A DNA stretch of 64,000 nt from an uncultured Sphingomonadaceae bacterium (GCA_947504025.1 CANNFX010000001.1:905501-969500); one strand, 5' to 3'; shown: positions 1-9,130, counted from the stretch's first letter. Notes: generated by a model from the sequence alone, not told the origin. Made by a program: numbers and translations.

Positions 1-1262
1 GCGTCTTCGTTTGCGTCCAGTCCATAGGCCGTATGCAAAACACGGACCGCCAACTCGGTTTCATCCTCGTCGATGATTACGCTGACCTTGATTTCACTGG
101 TGCTGATCGCCTGGATGTTAATTCCCCGGTCGGACAAGGAACGGAACATCGTGCTGGCGACACCTGCATGGCTTTTCATCCCGACACCTACAACGCTGAT
201 TTTGGCGATGTGATCATCAGTGATGATGCGATTGAATCCGATGTTTGGCCGATGTTCTTCCAGCAGAGCCTGCGCACGCGGCAAGTCAGTTTGGGGGATC
301 GTAAATGTCACGTCAGTCTCGCCTTTGTCGCGGCCAACGTTCTGAATGATCATATCGACATTGATGCTTGCGGCGGCGAGCGGTTCGAAGATATGCGCCA
401 CTGTGCCCGGCTTGTCGGGCACGCGGGTCAGGATGATCTTCGCCTCGTTTTTATCATGGGCGATGCCCGTCACGTGCTGACGTTCCATATCTATGGTCTC
501 CATTTCTTCGTCCGAGACAATCAGTGTTCCGGGTAAATCATCCGCTGGCGGACTGTCCTCGCCGATAAAGCTGGAAAGAACCTGCACCCGCACGCCTTCT
601 TTCATGGCAAGACCGACGGAACGGGTCTGCAGCACTTTCGCGCCAACAGAGGCCAGTTCAAGCATCTCCTCGTAAGTCACAGCTTTCAGCTTTCGCGCCT
701 TGGCCACGATGCGCGGATCGGTAGTATAAACCCCGTCCACATCGGTATAAATATCGCAGCGATCTGCGCCGATGGCAGCGGCGATAGCCACAGCCGATGT
801 ATCCGAACCACCGCGGCCCATCGTGGAAATGCGGCCTTCGTCTGAAATACCCTGAAAGCCCGGTATCACGGCGATCTCACCGCGCTGCATGCATTCGATC
901 ATGGCGCTGGCATCAATGTTTTCGACGCGCGCCTTGGCATGGGACTCGATTGTGCGGACTGGAACCTGCCAGCCAAGCCAGCTGCGCGCTTTCTCGCCCA
1001 AAGCCTGCAGAGTGAGCGCTAACAGGCCGCTTGTGACCTGCTCACCGCTCGATACGACGACGTCATATTCTGCCGGATCGAACATCGGGTTCGCCTCGCG
1101 GCAGAAGTGTACCAGCCTGTCAGTCTCCCCCGCCATGGCGGAAACCACCACGGCGACTTCATTACCGCCGGCGGCCTGACGGCGCACGATACTCGCGACC
1201 CGGCGGATACGCTCCGTCCCGGCCATCGACGTGCCACCAAATTTCATCACTATGCGGGCCAA
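1..1262 (-). CDS. lysC: Aspartate kinase, 3' end cut by the window
   Basis: Phosphorylates L-aspartate in the first step of the Lys/Thr/Met/diaminopimelate pathway, in the cytoplasm. The N-terminus carries the amino-acid kinase signature KFGGTSMAG, and the last visible residues AVRVLHTAYGLD match the usual end of the C-terminal ACT domains, so only a few codons and the stop lie outside the window. About 420 codons are visible, the normal length for single-function aspartokinases. I chose the TTG at 1262, which gives LARIVMKFGG and has AGGAG about 11 bases upstream; an ATG at 1247 is the alternative and would trim five residues. It is divergent from ubiG, with about 50 bp between the starts. 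Feedback control through the ACT domains is family knowledge. Confidence 0.93.
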   Translation of the reverse strand, partial: MARIVMKFGGTSMAGTERIRRVASIVRRQAAGGNEVAVVVSAMAGETDRLVHFCREANPMFDPAEYDVVVSSGEQVTSGLLALTLQALGEKARSWLGWQVPVRTIESHAKARVENIDASAMIECMQRGEIAVIPGFQGISDEGRISTMGRGGSDTSAVAIAAAIGADRCDIYTDVDGVYTTDPRIVAKARKLKAVTYEEMLELASVGAKVLQTRSVGLAMKEGVRVQVLSSFIGEDSPPADDLPGTLIVSDEEMETIDMERQHVTGIAHDKNEAKIILTRVPDKPGTVAHIFEPLAAASINVDMIIQNVGRDKGETDVTFTIPQTDLPRAQALLEEHRPNIGFNRIITDDHIAKISVVGVGMKSHAGVASTMFRSLSDRGINIQAISTSEIKVSVIIDEDETELAVRVLHTAYGLDANED

Positions 1263-1315
1263 CTTGCGTGAGACTCCTGCTGGATTGACGTGAAAGCGGC
1301 TGTTACGGTCGGCGA

Positions 1316-2053
1316 ATGACCAATGCAACTGTCACAAATGAAACCATCCGTCCTTCAGAGGCAGAGCACTTCGGAAAGCTCGCCGCAGATTGGTGGGATC
1401 CGAAGGGTAGTTCGGCAATGTTGCACAAGCTCAACCCCGTGCGCCTGCATTTTGTTCGTGAAGCCATAGACGCGCATTGGAGTGGTGATGGGAAAAGCGT
1501 GAAACCGCTGGCGGGCAAGACCGCACTCGACGTTGGCTGCGGCGCGGGCCTGCTGTGCGAACCGCTGGCGAGAATGGGCGCGAAAGTAACCGGCGTGGAT
1601 GCAGCGGCAGAGAATATCGAAGCGGCCAAAGCCCATGCGGCGGGTGGAGGGCTAAGCATTGACTACCGACATGGCGAGTTGGGCACGCTGGGCCTTGGCA
1701 CTTATGATCTCGTCACGTGCCTCGAAGTGATCGAACATGTCGCTGACAAACCGGCCTTTATTGCCGAGCTGGCGAAACGCCTCGCGCCCGGCGGCCTGAT
1801 GATCCTCTCCACACCCAACCGCACCGTCAAATCACGCCTGCTTCTGGTCAGAGGTGCGGAAGCCATTGGTGCGATACCCAAAGGCACGCACCACTGGGAA
1901 GATTTCGTCACGCCTGATGAACTGGCCGAGCTGGTTGCAGATGCGGGATTGGAAATGGGCGAACCGACTGGGATAGCCTTTGCGCCAAGTAAGGGCCTGC
2001 ACCTGTCGGACGATACGTCGCTGAACTATATTGCGACGGCTACGTCAACTTAG
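1316..2053 (+). CDS. ubiG: Ubiquinone biosynthesis O-methyltransferase UbiG
   Basis: SAM-dependent methyltransferase that performs both O-methylations of the ubiquinone head group (2-polyprenyl-6-hydroxyphenol and 3-demethylubiquinol). Length is 245 aa, typical of the family. The UbiG-specific N-terminal block ADWWDPKG lies at residues 24-31, followed by LHKLNPVRL, and the SAM-binding motif I LDVGCGAG is at 71-78. A later LSTPNRT stretch is also usual for UbiG. It starts at the ATG at 1316 and is monocistronic as far as can be seen. Pairing with a divergent lysC is common in Sphingomonadales as far as I recall, but I cannot check that here. Confidence 0.94.
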   Translation: MTNATVTNETIRPSEAEHFGKLAADWWDPKGSSAMLHKLNPVRLHFVREAIDAHWSGDGKSVKPLAGKTALDVGCGAGLLCEPLARMGAKVTGVDAAAENIEAAKAHAAGGGLSIDYRHGELGTLGLGTYDLVTCLEVIEHVADKPAFIAELAKRLAPGGLMILSTPNRTVKSRLLLVRGAEAIGAIPKGTHHWEDFVTPDELAELVADAGLEMGEPTGIAFAPSKGLHLSDDTSLNYIATATST

Positions 2054-2534
2054 TGTCCACTAACGACCCAATTGCGGACGTTCAGCGCAATCCATCTTTT
2101 AGCTGAAATCCATCATTCAATTGATCGCGGCTAGACTGCCGCGAATGGGGCTAGGATCATACCGATTTCGAGTCTCAAATTGACGCCGTCCATAATAGTG
2201 CATTCTTTCGCTTTAACAGACGGAGTGCGGAAATTCGGCCGACGTCCCTCCGCCCGTATGCTGCAAGAATGAGAGGCGAGATCGGGTTCAACGGGTCGCG
2301 CGATGTCAGCTGTTCTTCTGAGGCCATTTAGCAAACCGCAGCGCAAGCGTAGTAGAGGCCGAGCTCCCCGGAGTATGCGATTTTGATAGGCGCTTGGATA
2401 GACCGAGTCCCGCATGATTCTCAAGGCCACACCAAGATGTCTTACATAGAACTTCGGCTTGTTTTTTCGAATCTTATCGGGCATCGATCGATCTATCGAG
2501 AACGAGGTCCTCTCGTTCAATCCGGGGGAATTTC
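2054..2534. other. 481-bp spacer between ubiG and the adhesin
   Basis: No convincing intact gene was seen on either strand. The open frames in this stretch have no recognisable protein character. It must hold the promoter and 5' region of the adhesin gene; just before that start there is a purine-rich GGGGGAA that can serve as ribosome binding site. Short traces resembling the helix-turn-helix of a LuxR-type regulator are visible on the minus strand near 2150-2200 and are listed separately. Confidence 0.5.
2130..2250 (-). pseudogene. Possible decayed LuxR-type HTH remnant
   Basis: On the minus strand the codons at 2210..2181 read RKNALLWTAS, resembling the start of a LuxR helix-turn-helix (RERE-LLWTA-GK). 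About 14 bases later, in a different frame, 2169..2152 reads EIGMIL, resembling the next helix. In intact LuxR proteins about 18 bases separate these two points, so a short deletion with a frameshift would explain the pattern. No start, no continuous frame and no clear autoinducer domain could be read. The match is short and may be chance. Confidence 0.22.
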
Positions 2535-5318
2535 ATGCGCTTCGCAAACCATCCGGCAGCAGCAATACTGCTCGCCACCACTTCGCTCATCTTTTTCGCT
2601 TCACCCGCTGCGGCCGATGCAACGGCTGATTGCAATAGTAATGACGGCCCAGATGCAATGGCAGGAACTGCGGATGACGGATTGGAATGTGGCATTAATG
2701 CAGCCGCAACTGGGGAAAAAAGTACCGCCGTTGGCACGTCAGTCATCGCCAGCAGCACCAATTCAATTGCGATCGGCGCAGATACCCAGTCAACGGGTTC
2801 GGGCTCTGTAGCTATGGGCAGGATTGCGCAGGCGACGGCAACGAACTCACTCGCATTAGGAACACTTGCTGCTTCAATCGGCAATTCTGCTATTGCGATT
2901 GGAGCCAACTCGTCGGCGAATGGATCAAGCGGCATTGCTGTGGGACGCAGGTCCGAAACAGAAGTCGGAGGCGTTGCAGTAGGCGAATTTACCTTAGCAG
3001 GCGAACAGGGCACAGCGGTAGGGCGATATGCCCTAGCTGGAGACCAGGCTATAGCTATCGGCGGTTCGCGAGGTCAGGATACCAGTGGAGCGAGCATCGT
3101 AACGGTTCGAACCCAGGCAACCGGGTCCCGAGCGGTTGCGCTAGGTTGGGAGTCAAACGCCGGCTTTGAAAATAGCGTCGCATTGGGGGCTTTTTCGGTT
3201 GCTGGCGCGGAAAACACGGTATCGGTTGGTCGCGCCACTCTTCTTCGTCGCATCACAAATGTCGCCAATGCTGTCGACGCTACTGATGTTGTGACGTTAC
3301 AACAGCTGAATGCCGCGATTGCTGCCGGAGGCGGCACAGGCAGCCAATCCCTCATCTATTTAGATATAAACAGCGCAGGCGTCGCCGCTGATGCCGCCGG
3401 TCAGGACGCCATAGCTGTGGGACCCAATGCGACAGCCTCAGCAACATCGACCGTCGCGATAGGAACCGACAGCATCGCGAGCGGTGAGCACACTTTGGCA
3501 ATGGGCCTTAGGGCCAATGCAGCCGGCTTCGAATCTTTGTCTTTCGGACGAGATTCGTCGACTTTAGGCGACCAAGCCATCGCGGTAGGTAGCGGTGCGC
3601 AAGCAAACTACAACGACGCTGTTGCAATCGGATCCGGTGCGCAAGCCCGCACTGCAGCTGTCGCGATAGGTAATGGCACACGCGCTTGGCCAACAAACTC
3701 GGTATCAATTGGGAGCAATGGTTTCACCGGGGGCATTGGCGATGTAGCTATCGGCTATAATGCTTCTGCTTCGGGCGATAGCGTTCAAGATGTGGCAGCG
3801 AATGCAGCAGTAGCCCTAGGTCATTCGGCTCGCGCTGGAGGAGATAGTTCAGTAGCAGTTGGCGGTGGAGCGCTCGCGGCGAGAGCCTCTGTTGCAATGG
3901 GCAGCAATGCTAAGACTAGCGCTGGGGCCAGTATAGCAATCGGAGCCAATGCAAGCACGACAGTCGGGGTCGCTACTGCGATAGGTTTCAATAGCACGGC
4001 GACTCGGTTTTACGCCTTGGCAGTTGGGATGGAGTCTTCGGCAAACGGAGTTTCGGCGACTTCAATAGGGTATCAAGCGAGCTCTTCAGCCGAAGATGCG
4101 ACCGCGATTGGAGCAGGGTCACAGGCCTTAGGACGCAACAGCGTGGCGCTAGGCTCAGGCTCGGTGGCGAATCAAGCCAACATAGTTTCAGTCGGCGGTA
4201 ACGGAGCAGAGCGCCGCATTACTAATCTTGCCGCTGGCCTAAACGATACGGATGCAGTCAACGTTGCTCAGCTTAATAACGCAATTGCTTCCGTGGCGGC
4301 GGATCCATCGCTAGAATATTTGGCGGTGAACAGCACGGGAGCAGCCGCCAGTGCACAGGGGGCCGATTCCGTCGCCCTTGGCACGAGTGCCATAGCCGGC
4401 GGCGACGATGCCGTTGCCGTGGGGACCAACTCCACTGCCCTTGCCGCAAACGCCGCTGCCTTTGGCGCGAATTCGAATGCTGCCGGCGTTGATTCTCTGG
4501 CACTGGGTGCGCGCACCAATGCCCAGGGGATATCCTCGACCGCCATCGGGGTCGGCTCGCAAGCGCTGGCGAATACTTCGACCGCCATTGGCCTCAATAC
4601 GCAGACCAATGCATCGGGCGGTACAGCGGTTGGCACCAATGCCGAAACTACTGGTGGCCGCGCAACGGCGGTTGGCTTTAACTCGGTAGCAGGCAGCTTT
4701 GCCACGGCCGTTGGTCAAGGGGCGCAGGCAACCGGACGCCGGACTGCTGCAGTTGGCAACACCGCCACTGCCGCGTTCGACGATTCCACCGCTCTGGGCG
4801 CAGGTGCGGCAACGACTGCGGCCAATCAAGTTACCATTGGCGGCACGGGTTCATCAGTCCGCATTGGCGACATTGATGCTAGCACGCTGGCTCAGGTCGG
4901 GCCACTCGATGTCGTGACAGTCGATAGCAACGGCACGCTGGGCCGCCAACAAGCGGCTAGTGTAGCAGACGTAAGCAATGTCCGCGTCGCCATGCAGGGG
5001 CTTGCCGCTGTGTCAGACCAGCAATTTGCGGCGCTGCAGGGGCAGGTAACCGACATCGGTTTCCGCCTCGATGATGTCAGCAAAGACAGTCAACGCGGGA
5101 TCGCGGCGGCGATGGCGCAGGCTGATGCACCGATGCCATCGGGCGCAGGCAAAACCAGCTATGCCGGGAAGGGTGCAACATATCGCGGCGAGGTCGCCTT
5201 TAGCCTAGGTCTGACGCACCGCCTAGCCATCGATACGCCTCTGGCAATTTCCGCAAGTGTTTCGCACGGCGGCGGCGGAAATACTGGGGCCACTGTGGGT
5301 TTCGCGGGAGAGTTTTAG
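2535..5318 (+). CDS. Trimeric autotransporter adhesin (YadA/Hia-like)
   Basis: Predicted surface adhesin of 927 aa. A signal peptide covers about residues 1-27 (hydrophobic core, then SPAAADA). The rest is almost entirely YadA-head repeats of the AIAIG/AVAVG type with 14-16 residue spacing. There are three head blocks, at about nt 2660-3240, 3355-4200 and 4315-4850. The first two end in the conserved neck RRITN...D..V.VxQLN (about nt 3243-3315 and 4213-4280). A short coiled stretch (about nt 4960-5100) leads into a C-terminal anchor with alternating beta strands that ends in Phe, as outer-membrane anchors do. Family knowledge says such proteins trimerise and secrete themselves through the anchor. 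The ligand is unknown. It is convergent with glpQ. Confidence 0.88.
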   Translation: MRFANHPAAAILLATTSLIFFASPAAADATADCNSNDGPDAMAGTADDGLECGINAAATGEKSTAVGTSVIASSTNSIAIGADTQSTGSGSVAMGRIAQATATNSLALGTLAASIGNSAIAIGANSSANGSSGIAVGRRSETEVGGVAVGEFTLAGEQGTAVGRYALAGDQAIAIGGSRGQDTSGASIVTVRTQATGSRAVALGWESNAGFENSVALGAFSVAGAENTVSVGRATLLRRITNVANAVDATDVVTLQQLNAAIAAGGGTGSQSLIYLDINSAGVAADAAGQDAIAVGPNATASATSTVAIGTDSIASGEHTLAMGLRANAAGFESLSFGRDSSTLGDQAIAVGSGAQANYNDAVAIGSGAQARTAAVAIGNGTRAWPTNSVSIGSNGFTGGIGDVAIGYNASASGDSVQDVAANAAVALGHSARAGGDSSVAVGGGALAARASVAMGSNAKTSAGASIAIGANASTTVGVATAIGFNSTATRFYALAVGMESSANGVSATSIGYQASSSAEDATAIGAGSQALGRNSVALGSGSVANQANIVSVGGNGAERRITNLAAGLNDTDAVNVAQLNNAIASVAADPSLEYLAVNSTGAAASAQGADSVALGTSAIAGGDDAVAVGTNSTALAANAAAFGANSNAAGVDSLALGARTNAQGISSTAIGVGSQALANTSTAIGLNTQTNASGGTAVGTNAETTGGRATAVGFNSVAGSFATAVGQGAQATGRRTAAVGNTATAAFDDSTALGAGAATTAANQVTIGGTGSSVRIGDIDASTLAQVGPLDVVTVDSNGTLGRQQAASVADVSNVRVAMQGLAAVSDQQFAALQGQVTDIGFRLDDVSKDSQRGIAAAMAQADAPMPSGAGKTSYAGKGATYRGEVAFSLGLTHRLAIDTPLAISASVSHGGGGNTGATVGFAGEF

Positions 5319-5399
5319 AGGAGCAATGGTGCCCGCGACTAAGCGGCTGCGCGCAACGTGTCCAATGTCCGCCTTCCACCCACAATCAGACATTCTCGC

Positions 5400-6416
5400 T
5401 CAGGGCTCTATCTTCAACTTCCCCGCATCGCCGGGGTTATCGGTAAACACCCCGTCTACACGCGCATGAGCCAGCAACTTCCACATGGCATCGAAGTTGC
5501 CAATGCCTGCGGGATCATCGCCCACTTGCAAGGCTGGCGGCAGGAACGCGTTTTCGCGGCGGAGGGTGTAGACGTGCACTTCCAGCCCGGCATCATGGGC
5601 GTTTTGCACCAGCGCGGTAGGCGAGCCATCGGCGTTCAGCACTGACGCAATCGGTACTCCAATCGCATGGGCGTAACCCGCGACTTGCTTCAGGCCATCA
5701 GGTGCCATGAACTGCGCATATGTGAGCTGCGGCGCATCTACCGGCCCGCCTGTCGCGGACATCAATTGCACAGTGCGGAAACCACTGCGGAATTTGACCT
5801 GAACTAGCGGGGTCGGTTCGAAGCTCTGAATCAGAACCGGGTCGTCCTTGGTATATCCGGCAGCTTTGAGCGTATTCAGCAGCATCGGCACTGTATCAAG
5901 GCCGATGGAGGCGAAATAGGCGTGGTGTTTTAGCTCTGGATAAAGGCCGACGCGCTTGCCGGTTTCCTTCTCGGCAATCTTCGCCCAGACGATGATTTCT
6001 TCAAGAGTGACGAGCGGAAATTCGCCATCATATTTCGCATTTTCAGGGCGAATCGCAGGCAGGCGCTCCTTCGCGCGCAGGCGGTAAAGTTCAAACAGGT
6101 CGAAATCCTCAGTGAACCAGCCGGTCACTTCTTCACCGTCGATCACCTTGGTCGTCTTGCGGTCTGCGAACTCGGGCAAATCCGCCACATTGGTAGTGCC
6201 CGAAATCTCGTTCTCATGCCGCGCGATCAAACGTCCGTCGCGTGTCGGCACAAGGTCTGGCTCGATGTAGTCAGCACCCTGCTCCACCGCGAGCGCATAG
6301 GCCGCCAGCGTGTGTTCGGGCCGTTCGCCGCTCGCGCCGCGGTGACCGATGATGATCTGCGCGCTTGCAGGCATGGAAAGCGTCAACGCCACCAGAGCAG
6401 CAAGCAGGCGGATCAC
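5400..6416 (-). CDS. glpQ: Glycerophosphodiester phosphodiesterase, secreted (GlpQ)
   Basis: Hydrolyses glycerophosphodiesters to glycerol-3-phosphate and an alcohol, probably in the periplasm. The GDPD signature GHRGASGERPEHT follows the signal peptide directly, and IEPDLVPTRDG and YPELKHH supply the metal-binding and catalytic positions expected of GlpQ. A signal peptide of about 19 residues ends in PASA. I chose the GTG at 6416 because it overlaps the TGA of the upstream gene as GTGA and gives an ideal signal peptide; another GTG at 6431 would add five residues. About 338 aa, within family range. It is the last gene of the minus-strand operon that starts at yebC. Confidence 0.92.
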   Translation of the reverse strand: MIRLLAALVALTLSMPASAQIIIGHRGASGERPEHTLAAYALAVEQGADYIEPDLVPTRDGRLIARHENEISGTTNVADLPEFADRKTTKVIDGEEVTGWFTEDFDLFELYRLRAKERLPAIRPENAKYDGEFPLVTLEEIIVWAKIAEKETGKRVGLYPELKHHAYFASIGLDTVPMLLNTLKAAGYTKDDPVLIQSFEPTPLVQVKFRSGFRTVQLMSATGGPVDAPQLTYAQFMAPDGLKQVAGYAHAIGVPIASVLNADGSPTALVQNAHDAGLEVHVYTLRRENAFLPPALQVGDDPAGIGNFDAMWKLLAHARVDGVFTDNPGDAGKLKIEP

Positions 6417-6760
6417 AGAAATTCGTCCCACATCGGCTTTTCGAAACCCACCAGAATGCTGCCGTCGTCAAGCTCAAGCACCGGACGCTTGATCAGCGAA
6501 GGATGGGTTGCCATCAGCAGGATCGCCTTACCCTCGTCGATATTGGTTTTATTCGCCTCATCCAGCTTGCGGAACGTGGTCCCGCGCTTGTTCAGCAGCG
6601 CTTCCCAACCAACCTGTCCTGCCCATTCCTTCAATCGTTCGGGGTTCGCCCCGGCCTTTTTGTAATCGGTGAAGGAATAGTTGGTGCCTCGTTGTTCCAA
6701 CCATTTGCGGGCCTTTTTGACCGTGTCGCAATTGGGAATGCCGTAAAGGGTAACACTCAT
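6413..6760 (-). CDS. ArsC/Spx-related thioredoxin-fold protein (YffB-like)
   Basis: A 115-aa member of the ArsC/Spx superfamily. The N-terminus VTLYGIPNCDTVKKAR holds the single redox-type Cys in the position used by ArsC and YffB, and a later RPVLE segment with the following strands matches the family C-terminus. It lacks a CxxC, so it is more like YffB than Spx. The substrate is not known; true arsenate reduction cannot be inferred from sequence alone. Its start overlaps the stop of the upstream gene as ATGA and its stop overlaps the glpQ start, so translation is likely coupled. Confidence 0.85.
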   Translation of the reverse strand: MSVTLYGIPNCDTVKKARKWLEQRGTNYSFTDYKKAGANPERLKEWAGQVGWEALLNKRGTTFRKLDEANKTNIDEGKAILLMATHPSLIKRPVLELDDGSILVGFEKPMWDEFL

Positions 6761-7071
6761 TTCGGTTCTCTCGTTTCAAATCGGTGGATGCGGGGATTGC
6801 CGCATCCGAAAAGTGTATAGCTGTCGTAATATAGCTCGCGTCCGCGCGATTGCACAGCGCGGTGCTCGGCCACTTTACCCCAACCCCGTGCGGAGGCTTC
6901 ATCATCCCATTCGGACAGGGCGACAACTTCACCATCGTCGGAGGTGTAGCTTTTGAATGATATGTAGCCAGGCTGTTGCCGTGCCATCTGCTCCATAACA
7001 GCTGCCTCGGCATCATAGGCCGCATAATCAATGTCAGCACGTTTACGGTTGCGAAAAACGACAAGGTACAT
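6757..7071 (-). CDS. Antibiotic biosynthesis monooxygenase (ABM) family protein
   Basis: A 104-aa ABM-fold protein with the pattern YLVVFRNRKR...QQPGYISFKSY...VALSEWDDEASARGW, typical of small dimeric ferredoxin-like monooxygenase or heme-handling proteins. The start is the ATG at 7071, four bases beyond the ruvC stop, with GGGAGG 8 bases upstream. The frame runs open further upstream into ruvC but that part has no ABM character. The stop overlaps the next gene as ATGA. The actual substrate is unknown, and the family is often annotated as a stress or quinol-modifying enzyme without proof. Confidence 0.8.
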   Translation of the reverse strand: MYLVVFRNRKRADIDYAAYDAEAAVMEQMARQQPGYISFKSYTSDDGEVVALSEWDDEASARGWGKVAEHRAVQSRGRELYYDSYTLFGCGNPRIHRFETREPK

Positions 7072-7072
7072 T

Positions 7073-7543
7073 TCATCGGCCTCCCAAATGCGCGTCGGCG
7101 ATTGCGACAGCCAATGCGTCGGCAGCATCTGCTCCAACCAGATGCACACCTGGCAGCAGCACTTTGATCATAGCCTGAACCTGTACCTTCTCGGCAGCGC
7201 CAGTCCCCACTACGGCCTTCTTCACTTTGCGTGCCGCATGTTCATTCACAGTCAGGCCAGTATTACCGCAAGCCGCCAGCACCGCGCCGCGAGCCTGCGC
7301 CAACTTTAGCGTGCTTTGCGGGTTTTTATTGACGAAAATCTCTTCCGCCGCAGCCCGGTCGGGGGAATAGGCGGCGATCACTTCAGCAAGCGCCGATTGC
7401 AACACCGCCAGCCGTTCAGCCATCGAGGTCTTGGCATTGGTCGGGATTTGACCGTTGGCGATATGTGCAATCCGTGCGCCTTCGCTGCGGATCACGCCCC
7501 AACCGGTGCAGGAAAGCGAAGGGTCTAGGCCCAAAATAATCAC
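7073..7543 (-). CDS. ruvC: Crossover junction endodeoxyribonuclease RuvC
   Basis: Holliday-junction resolvase, acting with RuvAB in recombination and repair. The N-terminal VIILGLDPSLSCTGWG places catalytic Asp at residue 7; AAEEIFVNKN carries the second acidic residue, and DAADALAVAIADAH near the C-terminus supplies the last pair, as in E. coli RuvC. I chose the GTG at 7543 because AAGGAGG ends 7 bases before it; longer frames add a tail with no family resemblance. That gives 156 aa, slightly shorter than E. coli RuvC (173). It lies 23 bp after yebC in the same orientation. No ruvA or ruvB is visible in the window. Confidence 0.92.
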   Translation of the reverse strand: MIILGLDPSLSCTGWGVIRSEGARIAHIANGQIPTNAKTSMAERLAVLQSALAEVIAAYSPDRAAAEEIFVNKNPQSTLKLAQARGAVLAACGNTGLTVNEHAARKVKKAVVGTGAAEKVQVQAMIKVLLPGVHLVGADAADALAVAIADAHLGGR

Positions 7544-7566
7544 GGCCAACCCCTCCTTAAACGCTC

Positions 7567-8313
7567 TTACGCGTCCAGCTTGTCCATTACTTCGTCGGAA
7601 ATTTCGTAATTGCCCCATACGGTCTGGACGTCATCATCATCATCCAGTTGGTCGATCAGCTTGAGCAACACGCCCGCGTCTTTCTCATCCAGTTCGACCA
7701 TTAGATTGGGTTTCCACGCCAGCTTTACCGTTTCCGGCTCGCCAAGCGCAGTTTCAAGCGCTGTCGCCACTTCGTGCAGATCATCGGCCGAAGTCCAAAT
7801 CTCATGGCCATCATCGCTCGACTGAATATCCTCCGCACCAGCTTCCATTGCAGCCTCAAGGATCTTGTCCTCGTCACCTGCTGCAGCCGGATAGGCCACG
7901 AAGCCTAACCGCTCAAAACCATGGGCAACCGATCCAGCCGTGCCCAGATTTCCGCCATTCTTTGCAAATGCGGTGCGCACAGCAGTCGCGGTGCGGTTGC
8001 GGTTGTCCGTCAGCGCCTCAACGATGATCGCGCTGCCGCCCGGGCCATAGCCTTCATAGCGCAGCTCTTCGTAATTTTCCTCGTCACCGCCAGATGCCTT
8101 ATCAATGGCGCGCTGGATATTATCCTTGGGCATCGACTGGCCCTTGGCATTGTTGACCGCCAGCCGCAGGCGCGGGTTCATATCTACATCAGGTGCGCCC
8201 ATCTTGGCCGCCACGGTGATTTCACGCGAAAGCTTCGAAAACAAATTCGACCGTTTTTTATCTTGCGCGCCCTTGCGGTGCATGATGTTTTTGAATTTGG
8301 AATGGCCTGCCAT
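7567..8313 (-). CDS. yebC: YebC/PmpR family (TACO1-type) protein
   Basis: A 248-aa cytoplasmic protein with the family opening [21 protein letters not shown], the LRLAVNNAK...[13 protein letters not shown] block, the [20 protein letters not shown] block and the typical C-terminal acidic domain. Members were long called transcriptional regulators; work on TACO1/YebC relatives points instead to a role on the ribosome during translation of difficult motifs. It is the first gene of the operon yebC-ruvC-ABM-arsC-like-glpQ; yebC next to ruvC is a widespread arrangement. Confidence 0.94.
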   Translation of the reverse strand: MAGHSKFKNIMHRKGAQDKKRSNLFSKLSREITVAAKMGAPDVDMNPRLRLAVNNAKGQSMPKDNIQRAIDKASGGDEENYEELRYEGYGPGGSAIIVEALTDNRNRTATAVRTAFAKNGGNLGTAGSVAHGFERLGFVAYPAAAGDEDKILEAAMEAGAEDIQSSDDGHEIWTSADDLHEVATALETALGEPETVKLAWKPNLMVELDEKDAGVLLKLIDQLDDDDDVQTVWGNYEISDEVMDKLDA

Positions 8314-8339
8314 GAAATTTTCCGCTTAAGGGTAAGGTT

Positions 8340-8363
8340 ATGGACGCCGCATTAGCCGCATGA
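8340..8363 (+). CDS. Possible 7-codon leader peptide coupled to CPBP gene
   Basis: ATG at 8340 follows a good Shine-Dalgarno-like AAGGGTAAGG and opens a frame reading MDAALAA, then TGA. The stop overlaps the ATG of the CPBP protease gene (8360) as ATGA. The downstream ATG has no clear ribosome binding site of its own. This arrangement would allow reinitiation. A chance arrangement cannot be excluded. Confidence 0.3.
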   Translation: MDAALAA

Positions 8364-9130
8364 GTGGGCAAGTCTCAAGCCCTGAACCACCGAGCACACC
8401 GTCAAAGGTAATGCCGAGTACGGTGCCAAGCGCGATTCCGGGTGAATGGCGGCGCTTTGGCGCGTTCCTGCGTTCTCCAGCTTTGCCGGAGCGTGCCTCG
8501 GGTTTCAGCCTGGTGTCACTGCGCGGTGTTGGCTGGATGTTCGTGCTTGATCTGCTGTTGATGTCCGTAATCATCGGTGCGGCGATACTGACTTTCTCGT
8601 TCGGATTTGAACTGCCTTCGAACAAATTGGCCGGGTTGACGCTTGGCCTTCCGATCGTCCTGATGATCGTGATCGGCGCACCGATCTTCGAAGAAATCGG
8701 TTTTCGCGGCTGGCTGTCAGGAAGGCCTGCCCATATCTGGCCTCTGATCATCATCGGAACGGCAGTCTTTGGCTTGCCTTTACTAATCGGCCAGGGGCAA
8801 CCGTTCATTGTCGCAGGCGGGCTGTTGATCGCGGTTGTCGCGGCGATCTTTGTTGCGTGGCGGCTCTGGGCGCGCACGCCTTTCAGGTTCTTCTCGCGAT
8901 ACTTCGGTTGGTTCTACGCGCTCAGCACTTTGACGTTCGCGGTCGTGCATTTGACCAATTACGACAATGCCAATCCCGCATTTCTGCTGCTCGTGATCCC
9001 TCAGGCAATCGCAGGTCTGCTGTTCGGCTACACCCGCGTGCATTACGGCCTATGGGCCAGCATGCTGCTACACGCCTTGCACAATGGCACCTTCATTGCC
9101 TTTGCCCTGATGGGCAAATCTGCGGTTTAA
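8360..9130 (+). CDS. CPBP family intramembrane metalloprotease (larger copy)
   Basis: A 256-aa polytopic membrane protein. It carries the three CPBP (Abi) motifs: EEIGFR at residues 111-116, a histidine in VVHLTN near 197, and HALHN near 238-242. An N-terminal cytoplasmic stretch of about 55 residues rich in Ser/Pro precedes the first membrane segment. Family members are intramembrane endopeptidases related to Rce1; substrate unknown. The ATG at 8360 has no good Shine-Dalgarno. A seven-codon frame starting at 8340, preceded by AAGGGTAAGG, ends in a TGA that overlaps this ATG, so the gene may be read by translational coupling. Its 3' end overlaps the YbjQ gene by 4 bp, tail to tail. Confidence 0.85.
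   Translation: MSGQVSSPEPPSTPSKVMPSTVPSAIPGEWRRFGAFLRSPALPERASGFSLVSLRGVGWMFVLDLLLMSVIIGAAILTFSFGFELPSNKLAGLTLGLPIVLMIVIGAPIFEEIGFRGWLSGRPAHIWPLIIIGTAVFGLPLLIGQGQPFIVAGGLLIAVVAAIFVAWRLWARTPFRFFSRYFGWFYALSTLTFAVVHLTNYDNANPAFLLLVIPQAIAGLLFGYTRVHYGLWASMLLHALHNGTFIAFALMGKSAV

Noticed and set aside
2700-4850. Short regular repeats that could look like a CRISPR or satellite array.
   Set aside because: They are protein-level YadA-head repeats in one continuous frame with degenerate DNA, not conserved DNA repeats with spacers.
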